Assembly (NCBI GenBank): GCA_019649035.1 | Contig: BMAT01009305.1 | Coordinates: 48,754 to 81,274 of the forward strand | DNA from: Elysia marginata | Taxonomy: Eukaryota; Mollusca; Gastropoda; Plakobranchidae | Direction: 5' to 3' | DNA length: 32,521 nucleotides | Shown: in pieces, positions 10,745 to 21,400 of the stretch | Layout of the letters: the number at the start of each line of letters is the position of its first letter | How positions within the stretch are numbered: the first letter of the stretch is position 1 | Made by a program: the position numbers and the translations under genes | Notes under the pieces: model-generated | Told to the model about the DNA's origin: nothing | Seen by the model: the letters and a program-made list of their open reading frames with translations, nothing else | Database searches by the model: none

Positions 10745-12297
10745 CCTTTGAAATAATGAAAGCCGCAGTAAGTACAACCTTGTTCGTTTTATTTAGATTA
10801 ATAGTGGCTCCCCTCTGCAGAAATCCTCCCACTAGTTCTGCATTCCTTGCACTACACAAGAACTCTGACTCAGAAACAATGAGATAAGATTCATAGTTCT
10901 TTCCAACTACTTTTCGCCTTTGTTTTGTCAAGGCCAAATGGACAGGACTATGAAACTTAATCAGTGCTCCAGATATCTGTACAGCTTTGCCCATATAGCA
11001 TTTAATAGGTGAAACTTAAGAACTGGAAATTTTAATTACAAAATAAAATTGAAATTGAATCTAAAAGAAGATTGCTTATAATTCAGCTTTGTCCCTATTA
11101 CTACTAGGCTGTAGAAGCTCGATTCAGTATTCACAAGTTCATGATTTTAAGTGAACTTATATATCATCTTCAAAACCTGGTTTCAGTTAATTATAAGGTC
11201 AAAACAAAATTAAAAAATAAAGTGATAATGTTTTGGGTTAAAAGCAGTGGCTGCCAAAATCATTTTAGTTTAATAACCTTAAAAACTGTTTCCGTTTATG
11301 CTAATACAGTTAGTGAAATGTAGTCACAAGCTAAAGACTGAAGAGTATACAAAAATGATCTATGTCAGCTTAAACTGTTGCCAGAGAATTGAGCAGCAAA
11401 CTTTCAACCACCGCCTCTCATGCTTAAGAGAGGGGCTGTGACTATGCGAAGTGTAGCTTGAGTGTTTCAACTGGTCCATCCTTGGGTCAGTCAAACTCAA
11501 AGCTGACAGCCAATGTTAAAGGCAAAGAAAGCTAGGGGGTGTCTGCAGTGATGTAAAGCTTATGGCATGAAAGTATGGGTAGCTGACTAAAGACATAATT
11601 GGTACCATTACGGCTGTCAGTGGTTGGCAGTTGTTACAGATGGTTTTACTTCATTTATATCCTTAATTGTTTGGGTCTTTAAAATTTGAAGATTATATGC
11701 TTAGGCATTTGCAGTGGGCATGCCCAGTTGGACTGGTCAAGTATTTTGATTTGTGAGCAGTATTTGACTGAACAGGCTGGGCAGAGGCACATGTCTTGCG
11801 TCCAGGTTGATTGACTCAGATGTTGCAACTTTCACCTTCACAGGTGTTACTGTTTAGAATAAGTATTTTTCTAGTGTTCCAAACGTGAAATTTTTTTGAA
11901 GATCATCAATATTTTGTGGAAAGATATTAAAACTTTTGTTTCTTTTAAATATGAAAAATGAAGAAGAAATATAACTTTAAATGGCATTTTCCCAAAAGAG
12001 GAATTTCCTGCTTCTGACTCTTTTGTCAAGGACGCGAAACATATATTTTTTCATCCCTTTTTCAGCTCAAACGCTTTTAGGAAAAGAAGCCATACAGAGA
12101 TGAAGATCTTTTTCCTTTCGGCAGTTTCTTTTCAGTTCAGCAAATTTTTTTTTGTTTAACCACTTGGTTCTAAGAGAATCTACTGTACTTCTTGATTTGT
12201 GAGTTCGCTTCATATCAATATAAATATGTATTTGATGGTGGATCTGCCTCAAGTTATCATTTATACATACATTTTTTCTTACTTCTCACATTTTCAG
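10745..12297. other. Region upstream of the syntaxin coding start
   Basis: May hold an untranslated first exon and promoter of the syntaxin gene, but I see no convincing TATA box, CpG-rich block or donor site. A 6-bp stem hairpin CCTCTC/GAGAGG lies near 11413-11435. No other gene. Confidence 0.5.
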
Positions 12298-12373
12298 ATA
12301 TAATTTTAAGAACAAGTGTTTGGTGTAGCTGAGGGTCTTGGCAGTCAAGAGTTTGAGAACTGCACACCTCATC
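12298..12373 (+). other. 5' UTR segment of the syntaxin first coding exon
   Basis: A pyrimidine-rich stretch ending in TTTTCAG (AG at 12296-12297) looks like a splice acceptor 76 bases before the ATG. The first coding exon may therefore begin at 12298, with one or more untranslated exons further upstream. The in-frame TAG at 12326-12328 closes the reading frame above the ATG and supports the start at 12374. I could not locate the upstream exon or promoter. Confidence 0.45.
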
Positions 12374-12443
12374 ATGGCATCTTATGGAAGAGGCAACTTT
12401 GATGGCTTTGCCCCGTACCAAGGAGGAGAATCTCGATCTGAAG
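12374..12443 (+). CDS. Syntaxin exon 1 (residues 1-23)
   Basis: Encodes MASYGRGNFDGFAPYQGGES and three more residues, the variable N-terminal tail before the Habc domain, rich in Gly, Tyr and Phe as in syntaxin-7/12 proteins. It ends on one base of a split Gly codon, with donor GTATTT at 12444. ATG context is ATCATGG. Confidence 0.9.
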
Positions 12444-15400
12444 GTATTTAAAATAATGATAAATTACTTAAGATGCACAACATTAAACAAAGGATAGACA
12501 TGAAGACAAAGCTTTTTTTCACTTAAAGACTAGTTTGAAGCTTTAAACTGTTACATCAAAGTTCATCATATGCAATCACTTATGCATACATTTTTAGCCA
12601 ATAAAAGTTTAGCCAATTAAATTGAACCTTTTCTGAGGATGCAGTTGCGTAGGATAAAATATATGAGTGGAAAGAAATTAATATGACTTACAATACTAGA
12701 CACAATTATATCAGATGAATTTTAATATGGATTTAGACAAGTACTGTTCTTGAATCATAAACTGAGTTTTAGTGGACTGTATAAATTTTTAAAAATTACA
12801 AAAGAAAGAGAGAAAATTTGATAGTAAATAAAGGCTTTTAGCATAGGTGTGTAAGTTCTAAAATTGCTTTTAAACAAATTGATTCAGTTTTTTGTAATGT
12901 TTTGTATTTTTTTCTAGGAGGTTCAGATTTCACAAAGCTTTCACGGGAAATAAGTGCCAACATTCAGAAAATGACTCAGAATGGTAAGAAACAAAGTGTT
13001 CACAGAATGACACAAGATTCAATTTTTATTAGTTTTTAACTTTTTTGTATCATGTATTTGACACATCATTCTATTTCATATCAATACATGAATTGTTTTA
13101 CAGGGATGCAAGTTTTCCTATTTTTGTAGGAATTCCGATTTTTTAACAATCTTGTAGCTAAAGAAGCAGGAAAACTTTTAAAAATTATGACCGAAATGTT
13201 AAAGAAAACATCCAAAATTAGGAGTCATAGAAAATCAAACACTTATTTTTAGTAGTATAGCTGTGTAGGCACTAGTACAGAGTTGAATCTATCTGTTTTA
13301 ATTGGTGCATCCAAAGTTCTATAAGGGCACCAACAGAGTGTAAAATTTTCCTGCTTTTTGAGCATGAGCCGCTTGCATCCCTGGTTTTAAATATAGAAAG
13401 GTTTTGGAAATACACCTCAGGATATGAATAGTTCGGACTCAGTTTGTCCTCTCAATATTCTTATTCAATGTTGCAAGGGAATTGTTTTTGTTTATTATTA
13501 GTTGAAAAACTACTATTTGAACTTCTTAATTTATATGATCTTGATACATGGTCTTTCTCTCCTCTTTTATACATCAAGTGATGAAAAAAGGTGTCAAAAG
13601 AGTCTATTTATCTACGCTCACTAAATCCTCTATCAAAATCTTGCATTTAGAGCGTTTATTTGTAACAATAATAAAATCTTTGTCCTGAAGTTTTAATCAA
13701 CCGTAAATTTTTTAACAACGTATTTTTTGAGGTGCAAAAAAAATTGCGTGAAACTATTACACTTTACTGGAAACAGTTTATAAGTTTTAAATTATAAAGT
13801 AGTAAGAAAAAGAGGAAAAACTTGCAAGTGCTTTGTCCTTATTTGTTTCAGGCTTTTAAGATTTTTCAACGTTAAACTCATTAGGAGTGGTTGTGAGACA
13901 TATGCATTCATGAAATGTTGAAATTGAATATCCTTTATCTTTCTTTACTCAGTCACTCAGATTCAACGATTAGTGAATCAGATTGGTACTCCACAAGATT
14001 CTGATGAAAATAGGCAGCGGGTGTAAGTTTTATCGTGACAGAGTATTGTTCCCTTGTCTATCAATGTGACTCTAATTTAAAAAATAAATCTTGTGAAGCT
14101 CTGTGTAATAAGCTCAATTCTTAAAAAAGGTTTAATACTTATAATCAAACTTGGTTCATGAAAATTGGCAAACTTTTCAAATTTGTATAACTTGTATTAT
14201 GTCAGCTTTTTTGTGGATTAAGATTTTGATGCTTTGTTATCATAAAAAAAGAGTGATATAGATATCTCACTGTATTTGTCATTGAAAAATTAATTTTCTT
14301 TATCTTATAAACCTTGACATTTTTAAATAATGGTGATTTTCCCTCAGTTGCCTCAGAGTTAAGAATATATCAAAATGGTTTGAGATGTATTGAATTAGCC
14401 TAGAAAAATTCTTTCATATTTTGAAAAAAATTTTGCTTTGCCAATACAGCCATGAGACAACACACTACACAAATCAATTGGCTAAGGAGACAACACAGAG
14501 CTTGAAGACTCTTGCCCACCTGCCACAGCCATCTTCAGCCTCTGAACAAGTAAGTTTTGTAAAATTATACAAAAATAATGCATAACATGTAGAAAGCAAA
14601 ATATATGGCAATGCACTGTCAAACTTGTTTTGCCCAACTATTGATTTGGCATTGCGATTTCCTAATTTTGTAGGGGAATAAAATTTCCAATCTTGCATTA
14701 TTTTTTTCATGCTTATTTAGGGTTTATTTCATTTTCCGGAATTTAAAAAAAAAGGAATATTTGTAGAAAGTTTATGATAAAGGGAATCAATAAAACCCAT
14801 ATAAATCTTGTTCTTGGAAGAGCTACTATCATTTCTAAAATGTAGAAACGGAAATAGTTGGTGAAATCCGAACAGGTACTTAATAGCAGATAAAAAAGGA
14901 GCAGGAGTCAAAATGTGCTGGATTTATTGTTCTTGCTTATGCATGAAAGTTTGAAGCAAAACAATGCTCTATACGAATATTCTCTTGATTTATTGATCCT
15001 CAGTCTCAGACTTATTTTTTTCTCCTTAGCGTCAATGGAAAATGCAAAAAGAGCGTCTTACAGACGAATTTAGCAATGTGCTGAAGAATTTTCAGACAGT
15101 GCAAAGGACTACAGCAGAGAAAGAGCGAGCTAGTGTGCAAAGGGCAAGAGCACACTCTGGATTAAATACAGTAAGAAAAACCAAAATCATAGATTGCTGG
15201 ATTAATTAATTGGATGTTGTTGCAAACCTGCTAGTTCTGTGGTTATTGATTTCAGGGCTTTACATGCAGGTGATAGGTTCGAAATGTTCAAATGAAATTC
15301 ATATTTTTTTTCTAGTCTGTATTTTTTCCAAGACAATAATTTTACATTTTTGGAGCTCAGATAAAAATTTTTGTCATAGTTTTTTTTTTTGTCTTTGTTC

Positions 15401-18400
15401 AAAATTTTATTTAGATAGTCAAATAAACCCAAACAAACAAATATAATATAATCAAATGCTTAAAAATAGTTCATCTTAATTCAGAATGTTATGACAGAAT
15501 TTAATGATAATTGTATAAAAGTATGGCATGCTCTTTTCTTTTTTGCCCATCTAGTCTCCTTTTCAAGATGAACCAGTTATGGATGATTCTATGTCAAGGC
15601 AAGGGTGAGTTGTTAGTTTTACTTTGATTGAAAAACAGGCTTTTATTCTAGACAGATATTATTATTGCCCACAAATGATCAGATTGAAATGCCACTACTG
15701 TATTTAGAATATGAGATACAATATCATACACACCAATACCTTTGTTAAGATTTTAACCTTGAAAGACATTGCATTTGGAAAAAAGTTGATCTGAGAAAAG
15801 AAACCAGAGTCTATTAGATTATCCTTTTTCTTTTCCCATAAATTTTAACTGTTTTCTTAAAGCTTTTGGTGTTAAAGTTGATCTGTTTTGATTTGCATGA
15901 TGTATAAAAAAACATCTTTCGGAATGAGTTAAAATTAAAAGTGTTTTAATGGTAACGTTGGTAACTGTTATGACTGCAAAATGGAGTCGCATGAGTTTGT
16001 AATCCATCCTTAGCATACCTTGTTGGTATTTTTAGATTCTCTCAGACTAGACAAGTCCTGCAAATGGAGCAAGATGTAGATTTGGAACTGATCAAAGAGA
16101 GAGAGGAATCCATTAAAAAACTAGAGGTAAGCTGAGAAAAGTTTGTAGACCTCATATCCAACCATCAAATAACAAATCCGGGCACTCTGTGATCCACAGT
16201 CAACTGAGTTTCTATTAATTTGATTCTGTTTTTTTTGGGCCCCGTGGGGAAAACTATAAATATAAGGACTTGCACATAACTAAATTTTTTCCGTAAGTTG
16301 GTTTTATTGGTCATGTCTCCTTTAAGCAGAGTTGACTGTAATTGCCTTTACCCATTTTCATTCTTTGCCTCCATAACTAATTCTTTATTTAACAACACTA
16401 AGTTTTGATCAATTTCAGATTCAATTGTGTGTTAAACTCCAATAATAGGTAAAGGTATCATTAATCCAAAAGCAAATAGACAATTTACTTGTTTAGAGAC
16501 AATTTGAGAGAGTTGAGATGTGTACAAATATTTGAGTTCTCATTTATTGATATGATTTTTTTTTCATTTTTTACAGGGATGCAAGTTTTCCGATTTTAAT
16601 CGGAATTCCGATTTTTTCGTCTCTCCCGATTTTTCCGATTTCCCGATTTTCGTATTCCTATTTCAACCAGACAATCAGCCAAAAAAGTCGGAAAAATTAT
16701 AATCTTATTAAAATAAAAACTTGAACCGAGAAAAGACGACCGGAAAATCGGAAGGGAATGTAAAACCTTTTTCCGAGTCTATGGCGATACCGATTATTTC
16801 GTTTTTTTTTATCCGTCAGTCGATTTCCGATTATATATGTTCGAAACTATCCACACAATTTTGTAATTCTTGACCAATGAGCGTAAAGGTGAAAGTAAAA
16901 GTATGCTATCGATAATTTTCCTTCATCTTTCGTATACTCTGTGTAGTCATTAATAATATAATCAGTCCACTCCTACGATAATACGAACATGGTTCTATGA
17001 CTGTTCAAAACATCGAGAGTCCTTTATAATCCTTTCTGACATTACATCTAGATCTAATCCCAAGCAATCTTGTGTACTTCATTTTTATAGCCAAGAGCCA
17101 TCTTGTTTGGTGATATTTCATGTTGTAATAAATTGCTGCACCTCGTTGACCTCTCTAGCTCTGTTTAATAGTAGTCTTACTCTTCAAATCTGGATTAGAT
17201 CTACTATCTCTATCTCTATATGCCTGTCCATCTAGATTAAACATGGAGAAACAGTGTTGCTAATCAGTTACTGACTTAGCCTCACACAGTAAAATCTAGA
17301 TCTAGACCTAGAATATTTATTAACAATCTGGAGTTTGATCATGGCAGCCAGTCCAAGTCTAGCTCTAGATCTAGTTCAAATTACATTCTTGGATCGGAAA
17401 TCTACACCCTGACATTGTGTTTCTATTTTAAAAAAATGAAGGAGGAAGACATCATTGGAAACTTTTATTCCAGTTATTTCTAGAATGGTGTTACATGATG
17501 TTGTGTAAAAAAAGAGTTTCCTACCAAATTGGTGGCAAAATCGTTTTTGCTAGACACTGTAAGGCTGGCTTTAGTAATCAGAATAGCGCCCGCTCGGAAA
17601 CCTAAATAAAAAAGTTTCCTGCTTTTTTCTCCTAAGCTGCTTGCATCCCTGTTTTTTAACTGATTTACAAGTTAGTTATCTTAAAATATATACCCCATTG
17701 TGTAACAGTCAACTGTGGATTCTTTTTCACGTTTCATCAAATTTTATTTGCTACAGTAGCTATTGGGATCAAACTAAAAAAGAAGTGTTTGCATCTTGCA
17801 TTTTTGGTTTTGTTTCAGAGTGATATAATGGATGTGAACCAAATTTTCAAAGATCTAGGCATGCTTGTACACGAACAAGGAGAAGTCTTAGGTAAGGTAG
17901 AAAACACTATACTTTATAATTAAAAAAAAATAATAAAATACTAGGGACAAAAAAAAAGAAAGAAAATTGGTGTAAGGAATTAAAGCTAGGCACTCTAAAA
18001 TACTTTTTGCTCTGCCTGTGTAATAAATGTTGGTTGTCTTTCTACATTTATGTATAGGAGTTGGCATCCAAGGGCATCACCATAGCTAAAGTCTTTTTCT
18101 TTATGTGGCAAATCGAGGGGAAATTATAAAAATATTTGAGAATAATATGACAGAGCTTTCAATCACTTGCATTTGGAAGGGAAAATATTTTTAAAAATCT
18201 ATTTAACTGCACTTTATGAACATTGAAAAATTTAATATCATACTTATAACGATTTGGTATGACACATACATAGTTTGGAAAAATATTCCTATAATACGAG
18301 GGCTCTTTCAGAAATAACCGAAAAATGCCCATTGCTCAGCAACCATTGGAGCTTTTTTAATTCTGTAAACGACATAATATTCCTTATTTCCTTACGGATA

Positions 18401-21400
18401 TTCCCAGAAATTATGAAGTGCATCATTTTGCACAATGAATGTCTAGACGATTTTAAAGATGGCGGCCCACCTTGAAACTTGGTCAAAGGAGGAAATCAGA
18501 GCTGTCATACATTTTTTGAAGGCCAAAAGTCTGAATCCTACCGAAATTCATAAAGAACTTGAGAGTGTATATGGTGAGCATGTTAAAAGCCATACACAAG
18601 TCTATCACTCTGGTGTAATTTTTTTGAAGCCGGCCATTCCGACTTGACAGACAGGGAAGGGAGAGGGCGTTCTACAACTGCGAGTCAGAAGACAATGTGA
18701 AGCAAGTTGATGAGCTTATTCGTCAAGACAGGAGGTTGAAACTTCATGAAATCGCAAGCAGTCTTGAAATTTCGGAAACTTCTGCCCATAGAATTGTATT
18801 TGATGAACTTGGCTACANNNNNNNNNNNNNNNNNNNNNNNNNNNNNNNNNNNNNNNNNNNNNNNNNNNNNNNNNNNNNNNNNNNNNNNNNNNNNNNNNNN
18901 NNNNNNNNNNNNNNNNNNNNNNNNNNNNNNNNNNNNNNNNNNNNNNNNNNNNNNNNNNNNNNNNNNNNNNNNNNNNNNNNNNNNNNNNNNNNNNNNNNNN
19001 NNNNNNNNNNNNNNNNNNNNNNNNNNNNNNNNNNNNNNNNNNNNNNNNNNNNNNNNNNNNNNNNNCTGCAGGGAACTTTTGAGAAGAAGCAAGAGCTCAC
19101 GCAGGGTTCACTGCTAACGCTGGCGGAGACTTTCTATGGTACGATGTGACTTTTCTTGACAGCATAGTCACAGTTGATGAGACTTGGTTGCACCATTGCA
19201 CCCCAGAAACAAAGCAAGATCAGATGACATGGAAACATCCATCCTCACCTGTCGCGAAGAAATTCAAAGTCATGCGGTCAGCAAAGAAAGTAATGGGAAC
19301 TGTTTTCTGGGACAGTCGTGGTGTTCTTCTGTTCGAAACCTTACAACCTGGAGAAACAATCAATGCTGCAAGGTACTGCCAAACTCTTGATAAGCTTAGG
19401 GAGGCCATTCGCAGAAAGCACCCAGGGCAGTTGACAAACATTTTGCAACACGACAACGCTACACCCCACACAGCATGAGTGACGCAAGGTTGGCTAGGGA
19501 AATATGGATGGGAGATTTTGCCACACCCACCACACAGTCCAGACCTCGCACCAACTGATTATCACCTCTTTGGGTCACTGAAACGTGAGCTGGCAGGAAA
19601 GCACTTTGATGAGGATGAAGAGCTTGTTGACCATGTGCGGAAATGGCTACAAAACCTTGACGGAAGTTTCTTCCGAGAGGGTATCTATTCCATGGTGCGG
19701 CGTTGGCAGAAGTGTGTTGACAGACTTGGCTGTTACGTAGAGAAATGAAGGACGAGTCAAATTATGAACACGTGTAAGAATTTTGTTGATAGCATAAAAA
19801 CGCAGACTTTACAGGCATTTTTCGATTAATTATGAAAGAGCCCTTGTAGCTTTTCCGTTTGTCTTCTTTGGAAACTATATATTTTTGCTTCAGATATATT
19901 TGTAATTTCTTTCTCTCCCTCTCTTTTCCTCTCAGTTCTTCTGTCTTCCTCCCTCTCTTTTCTTCTCATATCTTCTTTCTCTTTCTTCCCCCCTTTCTTT
20001 TTCTCTCAGCTCTTCTTGCTCTTTTATTCTCTTTCTCTTATCTTAGTTTCTTTTTTTTTCTCCCTCATTTCTTCTTTTTATTGTATTCTATCTCTTTTTC
20101 TTTCAAATCTTTTCCCTCTTTCGCTGCATATTTACTTGTCTACCATTCCTATTGTCTGCCACAGTTTGACTTACGTTCCGTGCTCTTTCTGTTTTCTACT
20201 ATAGACAGTATTGAGGCCAACATTGACAACTCCCAATTGGCAGTGGAAGAGGGAACAAAGCAGCTAAGCAGAGCCAGGGATTATCAGGTAAATTTGAAGA
20301 AAGATATAAAGATGGTGACACAAATTGGTCAAAAACATTGTTTTTAAAAACCTTTAGATTCAATGGGTGAGTGGTGGTGCAATTGGTAGGAAAATGACCG
20401 CTATCTGAGAGGTCCCCGGGTCTGATCCTCAGTTCAGGCAAAATTTTATTTGTTCCCCTATGCCCAACCAGCACTTGATGGGTAGCTAGGTCTCTTAAGA
20501 CTCAGGGATAGTAAAGGTGGCGAGGAAAGCAATGGCAAACTACCTCACTATGCCGTATGCCTGAAAAAGAAGGATCCTGCTCCCTGTTGCCTTATGCTCG
20601 TCTCAAATATGGCAAACTTCGCTTTACTTTATAGATTCAACATTACTTCAAGCTCTTATATGATTTATGAATGCATGATGCTTCCTGCACTTTATCCACA
20701 TTTTCTCATTTTCCTTGAAAAAAAGATATTTCCTTACTCGTTGTGTTTTAGTTCTCTTTCAATCAGTAAAGGTTAATTTTACGCTTTATCCCACACATCT
20801 TTTATTTACCTGTCTCCTCTTTTGCCAATTAATGTTCCATCTTGGAAACGATGTCTTTTTTATGTTCAAAGTGAACTATAGATTGGTTCTTAATTAAAGA
20901 TTAAATAGTGAAGGCAGCCACTGTGTTATCAAATTATTGAGAGATTTAAAAAGTATGAAATTGGCAGTGGAGAGAAGCAGGCTTTAAGTGGAAATGCCTG
21001 AAATGTCTGCCTTTAGTATGATTCAAACCTTTGACTTATAGTAGCTTTGGCACCCTGCGCATGGCCATGTGGAGGAATATAGCTTCTACTAGGTCATCAC
21101 TACGCTCCTTAATAAAGAAGTTTTATGGCGAAGGTCCTTGCTCAGCCCCTCTCAGCACTTGCTAACTTAAACGGGAAGATCCAAATCACACCAAAGACAA
21201 CCATTGAAACCGGAAGCTCACCAACACTTAGCCATAAACCACAAGCACAGAGAAGAAAGGATAACTTGTAAAGTATGCCTCATATAAATTATAGATCTAC
21301 AGATCAGATAAAATAGTGGAGGCAGGGAGAGACATGGTATAAGCAATGTTTCTTTAAGTGGCAAGGCGGTGAGTGCTGAAGCTACTATAAATCGAAGGTT

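Larger units (their letters stand above)
18297..19846 (+). mobile_element. mariner-family DNA transposon, broken, spans the assembly gap
   Basis: The 33-bp ends at 18297-18329 and 19814-19846 are inverted copies matching at 29 of 33 positions; both contain AGGGCTCTTTCA and CGAAAAATGCC. TA dinucleotides at 18295-18296 and 19847-19848 fit the mariner target duplication. The interior encodes a transposase in the same direction. The visible length of 1550 includes 248 unknown bases, so the true length is uncertain. It sits in syntaxin intron 8 in the sense direction. Confidence 0.93.

Noticed and set aside
11413..11435. CCTCTC/GAGAGG hairpin as a terminator or small RNA
   Set aside because: A single 6-bp stem is common by chance and bacterial-type terminators do not apply here.
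19859..20347. 162-codon Ser/Phe/Leu-rich open frame
   Set aside because: Low-complexity pyrimidine tract read through exon 9 in a frame other than the SNARE frame.
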